The translations under genes were made by a program, and so were the position numbers. 64,000 bases of DNA from Carnegiea gigantea (Eukaryota; Streptophyta; Magnoliopsida; Caryophyllales; Cactaceae). Location of the stretch: positions 1,419,501 through 1,483,500 of the forward strand of contig JAKOGI010000051.1 of assembly GCA_029747015.1 (NCBI GenBank), written 5' to 3'. The notes under the pieces were generated by a model. That model made no database searches and was not told where the DNA came from. It saw only the letters and a program-made list of their open reading frames with translations. Below, piece after piece: positions 22,941 through 34,746 of this stretch. The stretch's first letter is position 1. Each line of letters starts with the position of its first letter.

Positions 22941-23872
22941 ATTACACTAACAGTTGCATTTTCATTGGAGCACCTATATAATATATGTAACTTGCTTTAT
23001 TTATGTGCTAATTTACGTCTGTTGAATACCTTGGCTCTGAACAAAAGAAGCAACAAGAGAGTAATACAAGCTGAATAAAGTAATCACTTGACTTTGAATA
23101 GAGCAATAAGAACATACAACATTAATGGATGAATACCTAAAAACATTGTAGTTGAAAAGTTACCTGTACGCTGCAGAATCAAAGTCTCCTCAGGATGCAG
23201 TCCGCTTTTGAGAGGATAAAAATAGTCTAAGCCCATAAGACCAGCTGCCTAATGAACGCTATGGTTAGGTCCAGTTGGCAGAATTGCAATTGAAAATCAA
23301 ATTACAGAGGGAGGGAAGAAGGAATATCATCATATATTTATGGAATTCAGTGTAGTAGCTAGCTAGCAGGATTTTCAGAGAAGTCAAATGGGTATATATT
23401 ATATTTTGCAAGAATAAAGATGAACATTATTGGAGATGGGATATGAAGTACACATGTGATACTCCCAATTAATTTATGTATGAGAAATATTTAGCAAATT
23501 TGCCTCAAAGACATGTAGATGAAATGTTATCTTGTTATATCCACAATGGATATCAACAGGGTCAGTCCTATCAATTTGGGGAAGAAGAAGCTTCTGCATA
23601 GCAAAGGCAAACCAAATCAAATCGGCGTCCATACCACCCATAAGTCTCATATAGAATAAGACTCCAACAACAGCTATGCACAACCTCACCTCCACAGTAG
23701 CAGTAGCAGTAGCAGTACTAATACTAATACTATAGGGAAACTCCATTAGACATCTAATCACAACCCACTATAAACCAGAACTAGAAAAGAGATCACTGCA
23801 CAAACGCTTGCATAAGCACAGATATAAACATCAAGGCCTTATGGGTCGCTTGTACTGGTTGTAGAATATAAG

Positions 23873-24118
23873 GTTCACAAGGGTATGCAGTTGTATCATT
23901 TCCCAATGCAGGCCAGGTCTACTTCCAAGTGAGCAAACCTCCTTCCAGGATTTCACATTATCTTTGAAAAAGTCAAGGGCACAAGTGGGAGCAACAATAA
24001 TATAGTGTCGCTTAAGCTCAATTAGCAAAGCCATGTGAATAATGATAAAGTAGGTCATACAGTATCTTTGGGAATACTCAAATTTTCAAGTTGCAAAACT
24101 TGTAAAATAGACTATAAA
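23873..24118 (+). promoter_or_regulatory. SAUR promoter with inverted CATGTG pair
   Basis: TTCACAAGG (23873-23881, one mismatch to TTCACATGG) and CCATGTGAA (24031-24039), followed by TAGGTC at 24051 and a TATAAA box at 24113-24118. Confidence 0.6.
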
Positions 24119-24255
24119 TCCCTACCTTCATCAGCTGAACCTTCAATACATAGACATCAATCTTCCAAGTTCTCTTCCAAGCCCTGATCAACCAAAAAAA
24201 ATTCAGTTCAAATATTCCTAACAGATAAAGACCCCAAAAAAAAAAAAAAAAAACA

Positions 24256-24531
24256 ATGGTTTTCCAGCTACCTTCTATGATCGCAGCCACCAAACAAGCT
24301 CTAACTCTGCAAAGCAAAAGCCATAGAGTACCAAAGGGGCATGTCACAATTTATTTAGGAGATCAAGAGGAAAAGAAGCGATATGTGGTGCCCTTGTCGT
24401 GCTTAAGCCATCCAGAATTTCAAAACCTGCTTGGGCGCCCTGAAGAGGAGTTCGGATTCAACCATTCCATGGGTGGTCTCACAATCCCCTGCGATGAACA
24501 GACCTTTGCCCACATAGTCAGATGTCAATAG
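24256..24531 (+). CDS. SAUR family protein (91 aa)
   Basis: Intact intronless SAUR: MVFQLPSMIAATKQALTLQ, then [33 protein letters not shown] and [15 protein letters not shown]. Compared with its neighbours it has G-to-R in the GVPKGH motif and HSMGG in place of HPMGG, both mild. The ATG follows an A-run and lies ~140 bp from the TATA box. It shares the CTCCAAGGATGCGCTAGCTT-type 3' flank with the other cluster members. Confidence 0.94.
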   Translation: MVFQLPSMIAATKQALTLQSKSHRVPKGHVTIYLGDQEEKKRYVVPLSCLSHPEFQNLLGRPEEEFGFNHSMGGLTIPCDEQTFAHIVRCQ

Positions 24532-26515
24532 CTCCAAGGATGCGCTAGCTTGAGCCTCCACAACTTTGGCATGAAAAATACTTTTTTCCCCGCTTCATTT
24601 TATTTTGAGTTGTATGGCCTTCAATGAGAACCAGATTGCTCCTCTGTACAGTGCAAACGGTAATTACATAGAATTCAAATGACCAATTCGTATATTTGGC
24701 AAATTCTGCATGAACTATTCTCTGTTTTATGGCAAATTAAGTACCTTTCCTCGCTTGTCAATTACAGATGACGAACAGAAACAGTTGACATCTGGTCAAT
24801 TGTATCTCTTACAAAGACAAATGGTGGAAGAAAGAAGCGCACAGCATCCGCAAGTCTGTTATCTAGTAAATAGTGCACTTAGCATGCCACAGTAGATTCA
24901 GATACATGAAAACCACAGCTCAACCATGAATCAGCTGTGCTGCTTCTAGAACAACTGCTCAATCATGAAATGTAGGACTACAGTCTCAGCAAAGACAACG
25001 GGGGTGCATTTTACCCATGATAAGTCACATATTCTAAAACCCTGTAGTTGGACTCTTCATTACAACCAAAGCACCAATGTTTTAACTATCAAACAAGAGA
25101 AAAAAAATATCAATGTTTAGCAGTCAAGACACAAAGGTGCAAAAGCCCACCTTCGATTCTTCAGGTTAAACAAACAAGGAGGAAATACCTGAAATATCCG
25201 AGTTTGATCCTCTGATCCACACTTGAAGCCCGTCCTCATCCCTGGATGCAACCGGCACGTGCTGCGGAGATGTGGAAAGGTGTTACTATGTAGAAAAATT
25301 AGCTAGCCATATCTCCAAAGACAACTACAGATAAACAATCAGCCTAATAGTATATCAACGTTAACTGAAATATAATCATCACCGTAATATTAGATTACAG
25401 CTAGGATCTGTTCTACGATCAGAAACTGGAATTTCAAGATCATCTGCAGTACCATCAGATCACTTGAACAAGTCAACCAGGCCTATTTTGTTGTATTATG
25501 TTATTTATGTTATTCATGCAAGAACATGGATAACATTATTAGCAATGAACACAGGTAGTGTACTTTGATAGCTCCACTTAGTTAAAGTCTGAGAAAGCTT
25601 AACCAATTTCTGGCCTCCCCACGGCCAAGTTGGCTTATTGATGATGATATGAAAAGGTTCCATTGTAGTAACGATATTGCTTCAAATCTTATCTTTTGTA
25701 CTTCATGTACGTAGAGATCATCGCAAATGCAACCTGGTTTAAAAATAGGACATTTATCTGTCCAGACTTCTCAACTCTGTGTCAAATCATGCAGCGGGGA
25801 TGGCATCATCTCATAATCATAATCACGGATTCAAAATGTGGCTGATCCGTGATGAAATGGCCACATCGCAAAGGTTTTTGGGTTGGCTAAACAGTGTTTT
25901 CCCCGCGATATGGAATGCGATTTCTGTATTAGAGCGATTTTTGCATATCGCGGCCGAAACCACCTTTTGAATCCTTGATCATAATGGATATGAATGAGCT
26001 CAGTCCTTATCCGTTTGGGGGTGGTAAAATTTTCACATAATCAAACCAGCCAAATCAAAATCCCATAGTTCCATCTACCCTGTTTTTCTTTTCATCCCTT
26101 TTTTTTTTTTGGTTTTTCGGGGGGTAGGGGAATAGTCTTACCTCTACAATTGGATTACAAACAGATCGTTTCCAGGGCACCTTAGATTTGAGCAAGCAAT
26201 CGCCCGCATCTCCATCGTAGAGGACTGTTTTTTGATGGGTAAATTTACACACACACGCACCCACACTAAGGAGAATAGGAACATGATCTCTCTCATGGAA
26301 ACCAAGCATCCTACCATTAGGCTACCCTCCAAGGGGTCAACATGTAACCTTCCAAGGACTTCAACTTAGCTGCGCTTGTTAGTAAAGGACTGTTTAATGA
26401 CTTATCACCGATAATCCACCGTAATCCAACAATGAAAAGACCCTTTTGCATAAACGCTTTTGCAGTAAACAAATAAAACATGATGGGCCCGTCACACTGG
26501 CAATATGCTATATGC
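24532..26515. other. Intergenic DNA between SAUR units
   Basis: No supported gene. Contains the 154-bp hAT-like MITE at 25824-25977 and a T/G tract at 26100-26130. The final part is related to other SAUR upstream regions. Confidence 0.45.
25824..25977 (+). mobile_element. hAT-like MITE, 154 bp
   Basis: Flanked by a perfect 8-bp duplication ATCATAAT (25816-25823 and 25978-25985). Inverted ends are CACGGATTCAAAATGTGG and, on the other strand, CAAGGATTCAAAAGGTGG. Same length as the opposite-orientation copy at 50126-50279. No coding capacity. Confidence 0.8.
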
Positions 26516-26760
26516 TTCACATGGGTGTGTAGTAGCAACATTTCCAATGTAGGCCAGCTCTATTTCCAATGGATCAGAACCACTTTCAAGCTTTATGATC
26601 AGTTTTGAACTAGCAAAGGGCACAAGTGGGGGAAACAATAATATATTGTTGCTTAAGCTCCATCAGCAAAGCCATGTGAATTTTGATAAAGTAGGTCATA
26701 CCGTACTTTTGGGGAATGCTCACATTTTCAAGCAGCCAAACTTGCTAAACAGACTATAAA
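26516..26760 (+). promoter_or_regulatory. SAUR promoter with inverted CATGTG pair
   Basis: Perfect TTCACATGG at 26516-26524 and its exact inverted copy CCATGTGAA at 26672-26680, then TAGGTC at 26692 and TATAAA at 26755-26760. Confidence 0.65.
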
Positions 26761-26887
26761 TACCAATCTTTTCCAGCTGAACCTTCAACACATAAACATC
26801 CTTTTTTCAAAGCTCTCTTTCCAACCTTCGTCAACAAAAAAGGTCTAACTTTGCCTTCAAAAAGGTCCTAATATATAAACAGCCACC

Positions 26888-27163
26888 ATGGTCTTCCGGC
26901 TACCTTCCATGATCTCTGCCGCCAAACAAGCCCTAAAGCTCCAAAACAAAAGCCATGGAGTCCCAAAGGGGCATGTTGCTGTTTATGTGGAAGATCACGA
27001 GGAAAAGAAGCGATATGTGGTGCCTTTGTCCTGCTTGAATCATCCAGCATTTCAAAACCTACTTAGCCACGCTGAAGAAGAGTTTGGATTTAACCATCCT
27101 ATGGGCGGTCTTACCATCCCCTGTGACGAACAAACCTTTGTCCACATCGTTCACTGTGAATAG
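26888..27163 (+). CDS. SAUR family protein (91 aa)
   Basis: Intact intronless SAUR with [52 protein letters not shown] and [15 protein letters not shown]. It has VED where the family usually has VGD. The context ACCATGG is a good plant start. The promoter is the best example of the shared inverted CATGTG pair. Confidence 0.95.
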   Translation: MVFRLPSMISAAKQALKLQNKSHGVPKGHVAVYVEDHEEKKRYVVPLSCLNHPAFQNLLSHAEEEFGFNHPMGGLTIPCDEQTFVHIVHCE

Positions 27164-27781
27164 CTCCTGCAAGGATGAGCTAGCTTGAGCATCACAATTT
27201 TGGCATGAAAACTACCTTCCTCAACCCCCCCCCCCAAATTTTTATCCTGGGTTTGGTCCTCAATTTGAATGAAATTGCTTCTCTGTATATACAAAAAAGT
27301 AATTACATAACAGTAGAGATCACATATTTTAAATTTTTGTAGATTCTGCCTGCATTATTTTCTATTCTATGACGAAAAGAACAACCTTTCTGGGCTCCCA
27401 ACATCAGTTGAAAATAGAACTAGTTGCAATTTCAGGATAATTAAATTCTTTACAAGAGAAAAGGGAAATAAATGGAGCTCAGAGTTGCTGTCACTCTATC
27501 ATCTACCACATCCAACATAGAATGTCATAATAGATTTAGGTACATTAAATCTAAGCACAACTGCACTATTTTAAGATGAAGCTGAAGTTAGTGAACTATG
27601 TCATGGAGATAACCCCCCCCCCAAAAAAAGAAAACCAAAACGGTCTGCTCGCCTGAAGAAAGCGGTCATATCATATGAACAGAAATTACCATTAGAATTG
27701 ATAGCTGATGCCCCTGCATCGATGGAGAACTAGTGAACTACGCACTATAGGAATCGAAGCATGTTGATAAATTACAGCATT
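27164..27781. other. Convergent intergenic region (SAUR / PPR 3' ends)
   Basis: Related to the 3' flanks of other SAURs up to about 27560, with C-runs at 27226-27235 and 27607-27616; then the PPR 3' untranslated region. No gene seen. Confidence 0.5.
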
Positions 27782-29203
27782 TCAAGGGTACTCAGCATAT
27801 GATGTAGTCAGCACATCAAAAAGATCCTCCAAGTTTAACTGCTCGCCTTTTCTAAAAATTGTAGTAATCGCCAATGTCCAAGAATCAACATTGATAAAAT
27901 TTCCTCTGGCCAGGCTACTTAATACTTCAAAGAACAACTCTAAATTCCCTTCTTTATGCAGCAGCCTTATGAATTTATCTATGGTTGAGGGATAAGGTGC
28001 GTAACCCTTGAATGTCATTTCATCCAAAATAAATGCTGCTTCATTCAATTGCATCCCATTAAAAAGCCCATGAACAAGTATCCGATAAGACACAACATCA
28101 GGTTTAAGTCCCCGCCTAGGCATATCCTCAAATAAGTCAATTGCATCCCTAAATTTTCCCTCCTCACAATATGCTCTAATGAGAACATTATAGCTAATAA
28201 CATCTGGCTTCCGTCCCTGCAGTTCCATCTCATGTAGAAACTCCAAAGCCAAGTCAAATTGTTTTTCTCCACAGAATCCAGCGATCAGTGCATTATAAGT
28301 CTCTGTCTCAGGGTGACAACCTGCTTTCTTCATCTCCTCCAAAAGCTCATGTAGCTCATCCTTCCTTCCAACCTTGAAAAGACCACTAATTAGAGTGGTA
28401 TAAATGGCTGAGTCTAACTTGATATTTCTTTCTAGCATCTCATTTTTGAGCTCAAAAGCCAAACTCAAGTCCTTAACCTCACAAAGCCCCCTGATCAAAG
28501 ACGTGTAAACATGGACATTAGGTGTCACTTTGTAAATCTTTGTCATATCCCTTTTCAACTTAAATGCTTCCTGCAACTTTAGATTCGTGCAAAGCCCGGC
28601 AATTAACGTCGAGAAAGTCACGGCAGTTGGCTTAAGGCCTCTCTTGCGCATTTCATCAAACATCTTCTGTGCACCATCCAAATCACTCTGAACCCGACAA
28701 GCATTGATCATTATATTGTAAGTGCAAGCATCTGGGCATGCAAATTGATCCATACGCAGAAAAATCTTTCTCATTTTATCGAATTCTCGGCAGACTAAGA
28801 GACCATTCAAGAGGCTATTCAACGACTTCACAGTTCTCAGGCATTTGAAAGATGGAATTCCGTCGAACACCTGGAGTGCTTTATCAGGCAAACGAGCTCG
28901 ACAATAGAAGGTAATGATGTTGCAGAAGATAATCTCAGTGGGAGTGAAACGTGTCTCTAGCTTCAATTTGGAGAGTATTTGCTCCAATTCGTCCAACAAT
29001 TTTGCTTTTCCGAGCTTGGTGATAATGAGGTCGTAAGAAAGAAGAGAGTAAGGGAAGGGTTTTGGATTAGGACTAGGGTCAGAATTAGGGTTTAAGAAGA
29101 GTTGGAAAGCACATTTTGGATCAGTTTCTCTTCGGAGGAGAGATGAGAGCTGAAAAGGGGTGATACCCTTCAGTTTCTTCATGGTCCTTTGTAAGCTTCT
29201 CAT
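27782..29203 (-). CDS. P-class pentatricopeptide repeat protein (473 aa)
   Basis: Intronless PPR protein with about eight to nine 35-residue motifs, the clearest being TYNIMINACRVQSDLDGAQK, VTFSTLIAGLCTNLKLQEAF, ETYNALIAGFCGEKQFDLAL, ISYNVLIRAYCEEGKFRDAI and VSYRILVHGLFNGMQLNEAA. There is no E or DYW tail, so it is P-class; such proteins bind organellar RNA and aid its stability, splicing or translation. The arginine-rich start suggests mitochondrial import, as inference. It resembles the At1g53330 type in size and start (from memory). MRSLQ at 29203 was taken; MKKLKG at 29182 is an alternative. It is divergent to a SAUR, as in the truncated copy at 75-259. Confidence 0.92.
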   Translation of the reverse strand: MRSLQRTMKKLKGITPFQLSSLLRRETDPKCAFQLFLNPNSDPSPNPKPFPYSLLSYDLIITKLGKAKLLDELEQILSKLKLETRFTPTEIIFCNIITFYCRARLPDKALQVFDGIPSFKCLRTVKSLNSLLNGLLVCREFDKMRKIFLRMDQFACPDACTYNIMINACRVQSDLDGAQKMFDEMRKRGLKPTAVTFSTLIAGLCTNLKLQEAFKLKRDMTKIYKVTPNVHVYTSLIRGLCEVKDLSLAFELKNEMLERNIKLDSAIYTTLISGLFKVGRKDELHELLEEMKKAGCHPETETYNALIAGFCGEKQFDLALEFLHEMELQGRKPDVISYNVLIRAYCEEGKFRDAIDLFEDMPRRGLKPDVVSYRILVHGLFNGMQLNEAAFILDEMTFKGYAPYPSTIDKFIRLLHKEGNLELFFEVLSSLARGNFINVDSWTLAITTIFRKGEQLNLEDLFDVLTTSYAEYP

Positions 29204-29578
29204 TGAGTTTGAACTTCCCCTGTAATTTCTGCTGGTGAAGTGCTATTAATAGAGATTACATCACAGGGATTATTGAATTCCTATTAATGGAGAGGAGATT
29301 TCAAGCATATACTACATGAATAACTTGCACCACTAGTGACTACTGCTTCCAATTGACCAAAAAACACCTTGAAGTTCTGATAAGGTGGGTCATGCAGTAT
29401 TTTTGAGAATAATCCAACTTTCAAGTTTCCAAACTTGTTATATAGACTCTATAAATACCAATCTTTATCAGTTGAGTCATCAGCACATTAGCACCTTCTT
29501 CTATATCCTCTTCTCCAGCCTTTAACAATCCAAAATGTCGATTTTTCGCTTCAGGAAGTTCTAACAAATAAAAAAACC
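29204..29578. promoter_or_regulatory. Shared upstream region of PPR (-) and broken SAUR (+)
   Basis: About 375 bp, homologous to 260-730. Relative to that copy it has lost ~100 bp that include CACATGTG and CCATGTCA, keeping only GGTGGGTC (29384-29391) and the TATAAA box at 29450-29455. Confidence 0.6.
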
Positions 29579-29862
29579 ATGGTTTTCCGACTGTCTTCTA
29601 TGATCGCGGCCATCAAGCAAGCCGTAAATCTGCAAAACAAAAGCCATGGAGTTCCAAAGGCCAAGGGACATGTCACAGTTTATGTGGGACATCACAATGA
29701 GAAAAGAAGCGATATGTGGTGCCCTTGTCTTGCTTTAACTGCCCAGCATTTCAAAACCTGCTTAGTCGCGCCGAGGAAGAGTTCGGATTTGATCATCCCA
29801 TGGGTGACCTCACCATCCCCTGTGATGAAAAAACCTTTGCCCATATAGTAAACTGTCAGTAG
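29579..29862 (+). pseudogene. SAUR, frameshifted
   Basis: Starts MVFRLSSMIAAIKQAVNLQ and reads to VYVGHHNEK, where one base is missing relative to GAGGAAAAG in relatives, so the KRYVVPL block falls out of frame. A 6-bp insertion has doubled AAG-GCC in the VPKGH motif (VPKAKGH). The decayed remainder runs to the family stop at 29860-29862. Its close copy at 731 is intact. The frame that stays open reads 89 residues of non-SAUR tail. Confidence 0.9.
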
Positions 29863-29914
29863 CTCATCAAGGACGAGTTAGCTTGAGTCTCCAAGATTTT
29901 GACATGAAGATTAT

Positions 29915-31281
29915 TGTTATCGTTTTAATTACCGCAAGTGCACGGCGTAATTATAGCTAGCAACCGGCAAGTACGGGTCGAATCCACAGGGAACTTTGCT
30001 TCAACTACCAGAACTAATTAGACCACTCAAACTAGGCAATCAAAATCGTGGCTGGAAGGCTAAACTAGGTAAAATAATGACAACTAATAAGTGTAGTAAG
30101 CAACAGAGTAGGAAGCACTCAGGTTGGAATTAACAGCACAAATATGCTAGCAAATCAATTACTGGCCCCACCAAGCATTCCCAAGCATACATCACGAATG
30201 GATAGATTGTCAATTAAGTCCATCTTCTCCCTCTCTCAAGAGTCCAACACTAATCCTAGAACTATAGTCGCGTATTCTCATGAGACTAAAAGTTGAAGGA
30301 TGACAATATCTACAATCTCAAATCCCAATTAGGATCTTAATTATTTTCATATTAAAATCCTAATCGTCTACTAAGTCGCACTAAGTAAAGGTTTCGTCTC
30401 TCAACGCTCCTCTAAACCTTAACAAAGTGGATGAACGCTCTTTCGAGCATTTCATCGAGCATGTGGCGTGCATAGTAGGACTCGCAATTACAAAACAAAG
30501 GGGAGACGGGGATTGGGCTAATTCATGATTCAACCATACATATTCGGCGTTAATCCCAACCTAAGTTGGAGGATTTAGCCTACAATTATGTCTAGAACAA
30601 TAATCCAATAACTCAATTCAACAACCATGGCATCCAAACTTTAAAACAATTAAGAACTAGAGAAGAGAGAATTAAGATGAAGAACCTTCAATTAATCGCG
30701 TGAATTAACGGTAGAGCAAAACTTCAATCCCATAGTGAAATCAATAGTGTGAAAATAAAACTCTCTACTAAAACCTAAAAATCGTCTAAAGAACAGTCTA
30801 GAAAAAGAAAATTGAATGAAAACTGAATGTTCCTTCAAAACAGCCCCGAAGAAAATTTAAGTCGCGACGCGGAAACGGGGGTGGCACGGTAGTGCCTAGA
30901 GGCACGGCAGAACCGTGCCAAAGTCCTGCTCAAAACACCCCAAAACTGCACAAGTGGCACGGCCTAACCGTGCCACTTGGCTGCCCGGCCACTTGTGCGG
31001 GTCCGAGTGGGTTGGCCGTGCTACGTGAGTCCGATTCCTTGGGACTTCCGTGCAATGCTTTTTCGCAACTTTTCTCGCCTTCTTGGCACTCCTTTCTGCT
31101 AAATGTTGTTCATCTTTCCATTTCTTCAATAAAGTTTCTGAAAATATCGCAAGATGTTATATGAGCAAAAAGTGCGCTAAAGGAGGCCGATTTGACTCTT
31201 CCGTAACACGGTCGAACGTGAAAATGCGGGAGAAAATGAGTCAAATAGGGGCTAAAAATGGGACGAAATAAAGGTTCATCA
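29915..31281 (-). repeat. 3' LTR of the Gypsy element, 1,367 bp
   Basis: Starts TGTTATCGTTTTAATTACC and ends AAGGTTCATCA on the plus strand. Closely similar to the right LTR; the main difference is a missing ~41-bp piece at 30980/30981 within the G-box array. Confidence 0.95.
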
Positions 31282-32940
31282 CACCCCCATGCTTATCTCT
31301 TGCTTGTCCCCAAGCAAGGCTACGCTATGAAGGATTAGGGGGGATGGTAAACCTCTCTACACACCTTCCTCAGGCAAGGGACGAATAGTCAGTAATCTAA
31401 ATTAAACCATGTATTAAAGAGGGCCAAGTCAAAAATGTGAAACAATTCAAATATAGCTCGCATACTTCCTTCTATAGGACCCCATACCCAAATGCAATGC
31501 ATCAAATGCCCTAATATCGAAGCACATAATAAAACAGGACCTTCCTTGATGAGTGGTGAATAAGCAGGACTGGTAAAACCTTACTTTGGGATAAAGTGAA
31601 ACACTCCTCTCAATGTGTTTAGAATATGTAACAAGGGCGCACTCAATACTCTACCCAATCAAGCAACTACCATAAGATTGATAGAGTTCTCAATTCTCCA
31701 CCGCTTAATGCAAAGTGCAATGCGTGAATCATGAGGACTTGTAAAGGGATGTAATGGGGCCAAAGGTAAAGGGTGAGAAGTGGAATAAGTTTGGAAGAGT
31801 GGAGCTAATAGTCAAGAGACTAGGGAGCAAAAAACACTTTCACAATTAATGTCAAAACAACAACTTCACACCACAATTGAAAATTTGAGTAACAAACCCC
31901 ATAAAAACCTTGAGAGAGGAATTCAGCAATCTCATTTTCCATGCCAAACACCTTATTCACAACTTTTCTATTATTTTTTTTTTTTTGCTTCCCCTTTTTT
32001 TTTTCTTTTCTTTTTCCTCAACTTCCTCCGTTTTCATTCATTTCTTTTTCTTTTCTTTGAAAGGAGAAAGGCACGTGAATGGCATGGGGAATACAAACTT
32101 GAATCACAAATCCCCCCAAACAAGCCACTAATAACGTACCCAAAGTGGGCTAACCTTCGAAGCGAACCCAACTCAACATGGAAGTGTCGCTCCACTAGAC
32201 CTTGACAAGGATATGGAGAATATCGACAGGCCAAGTGCGTAATGTGTAAGGGGTAACAACAAAGATAAGGGGATAGACACAAAGGGCTAGCAAAAAGGGT
32301 AATACATATCAGTGGGTGGCTTTTTGGCTCATGTGGCTAAATAGAGCAAAAATTGCCTCAGTCATATCAACACATGCACATGCTAAATGCGATTTCAAAG
32401 AGAATAAGATCAAGTTCTAGAGATGCAATCCTGGATGAGTCACACATGAAGGAAAATACGAGACTATATGCAATGAATAGTCATTAAACTCAAAGTCTCA
32501 TAGGTAAGTCTACCACAGTCTCACAACTTACTCCAAGGCATGTCCCACTTATCAAGGTCAATCAAGCCAAATCACATGAATCTCAAAGGCAATATGACAT
32601 ATAACATAGGCAGGGGAAATACAGATGGCAATGTAGAGCGCAATTCACAAAAGTTCACACCATAACAGGCCACAATTCAACACACAACTCAACCAGATCA
32701 ACGAATCATCACCCCTTCCATTCTCATCATAAGAGGGGTTTTCGCACACATTTATTAAAAAGCAATAAAGCTAACTAAGAACAGCAATAAAAGATATAAA
32801 TGATAGTGAGAAGAAAGGTAAGAAGTAGTATCTGGAAAGCTTAGGGACGCCCAACTCGATCACTTCTCTTTTTGAGATGCAACATGTAACTTATATGCTC
32901 TACCTACATGCTCTATTAAAGGAAAGAAATGCAAAGATAT
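31282..32940. other. Non-coding internal region of the Gypsy element
   Basis: Begins CACCCCCATGCTTATCTC beside the LTR. Contains a T-rich run at 31972-32000 and no recognisable protein domain on either strand; where an autonomous element would carry pol, nothing is seen. Confidence 0.6.
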
Positions 32941-34347
32941 TATTAGGCGATAATTTGTCGCATTTTACATGCCTTTTTCGGCTAATCTTAGCTCGTATAA
33001 TAACGTAATCTTTAGAGTTTTTCTTGTTTTATTCAGTATTCTTTGAGATTTTTACTTGTTTTGTTTATTCTTATAGGTAATAAGTTGAACCAAGCAAATA
33101 CCGCGAAAAGAGGCGAAAAAGGATCAAAACAGGCGAAAAGACGGAAAACGGAGCCAGCCGGGCAAAACCGGCCAGCAATGTGGCACGCCCACCCCGTGCC
33201 ACGTGGCACGGCCGTGCCACGTGGCACGGTGGGGCCGTGCCACATAGGCACGGTCGTGCCTCTTCCTGTTCGCGTGCGCTGTTTCGTTCTCGCTGAGTCC
33301 TATTTAAACGCACTTCCTTCGTGGTTTTCGGGGGGTTCTGCTCGTACTTTTCTAGGTTAGTTTAGATTAGATTTTAGGCAATAAAAACCCCATTAAGGGG
33401 ATTAGATTAGGATTGATGGGGATTGAGCTTGTAGATTCAAGGAGTTGGATTGCGAATTCATCCTATCAAGCATGAGTTTTCTCTTCCCTTCTCTTTTATC
33501 TTATGTTTTGTTCTCGCTTTAGATTTCGTTTATTCAGTTTATTTGTTTGATTTTAGTTTGATTTAATTGCTTTGTTTCATGTTTGATCCATGTTAGAATT
33601 GCTTGTTAGAATTAGATTAGTTTTATCATCTTTTCTCTCGTTCATGTTTGCTAGTTTAAGCGTAGTTAGGTTTTATGCTTTCTTGCGTTGTTTAGTTGGT
33701 AGATTGTGTTGGATTGGATTGTGATTAGCCTCTTAATGGCTAATTAATCTTGTATTTGGCCTAACCATACCCAATCTATGCCTAAAACTTAGAGTTTTCC
33801 TTCACACCCGCCTAGTGTTTGATGAAATGTTTGAGAGAGCTTTCATCCATATTTTTGGGCTGTTGACTTATACTGAGATGTGAGGTCAATTAGCTAGTGT
33901 GGGAGAGGAAATAGCTGAGTTCGGGACATGAAAATAGTACCCGAATCGAGTTAGGTCCGGGGTTGCTAGTTTTGTGGTCTAATTGAGCTAATCCCATGAA
34001 AATAGGTGGTTAGACCAATGAGATTTGCTCATGACCCTTGAGAGAGGGCTTGGGTGGTCTTTGATGGTGCAATCAATCATCTCTATTTCGTGATGTAGTT
34101 TGGGTAGGTTAGGACTCGTCTCGATTAGTTGGTTCATTCATTAGTCAAATCACAACTCCAAGTCGCTTTTTCTATGTTTGTTAGCATAGTTTAGTTTTCC
34201 CTTTGTTTTCCTTTGATTTCGCTTAGCTCGAGATGCTTTAGTTAGCCTTGGTAGTTGGAAAAACAATTCCCTGCGGACGACACCCCAAGTACTCAACGAT
34301 ACACCTTGCACTTGGGGTTTATAAATATTAAAACTTTTTATGCAACA
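32941..34347 (+). mobile_element. Nested solo LTR, second Gypsy-like family, 1,407 bp
   Basis: Flanked by GATAT (32936-32940) and GATAC (34348-34352), a 4/5 duplication. It starts TATTAGGCGATAATTTG (TG probably mutated to TA) and ends TTTTTATGCAACA. A promoter-like TATTTAAA near 33302 follows a G-box array at 33179-33259, which gives the plus orientation. No internal region remains. Confidence 0.7.
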
Positions 34348-34746
34348 GATACCCTATGAAAACTATATGTCATCCTATCTATATGATGCAAATACAAGTG
34401 ATGTCATTCAACCAATACCCCAAAATCCACCATTCCACCCAAAGAGCGATAAGCTCACCCCCCCATGCTTGAGATTTTCATTGTCCGCAATGAAAACGAC
34501 GCGGAAAAAGGGCAAAGGGAGGGGGGAGGTAAGGAACGAAGAGGGAAAGGGCAGGAGTGACACACGATTTTTTTTTTTTTTTGAAGGTAAGAAATGCCTT
34601 GGATTGCCTCCCAAGAAGCGCTTGTTTAAGGTCCTTAACTTGACCCTTACCTCAGGAAGGACACGATGGCAAGATGGGGGAAGGTGTGGTAATGGAAACA
34701 GCAGGGGATAGCATATCCAACACCTCCCCGGGGCTGAAAGCGGGAG

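Larger units (their letters stand above)
20849..23872. other. 3-kb non-coding stretch
   Basis: No supported gene. It contains a GT-rich imperfect hairpin at about 21229-21275, a MITE-like element at 22028-22674 and a diverged tandem repeat at 22740-22940. A GTA-type triplet run (AGTAGCAGTAGC) lies near 23695-23720. Confidence 0.45.

Noticed and set aside
25779..25970. 63-residue ORF similar to a minus-strand ORF at 50133-50330
   Set aside because: Both lie on the 154-bp hAT-like MITE; the shared peptide comes from the repeat, not from a gene.
33033..33360. ORFs on both strands around 33.2 kb
   Set aside because: Same cause: low-complexity LTR sequence with palindromes, open in several frames.
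34340..34711. Plus-strand ORF of 123 codons
   Set aside because: Opposite to the Gypsy reading direction and made of low-complexity lysine/arginine-rich sequence next to a T-run.
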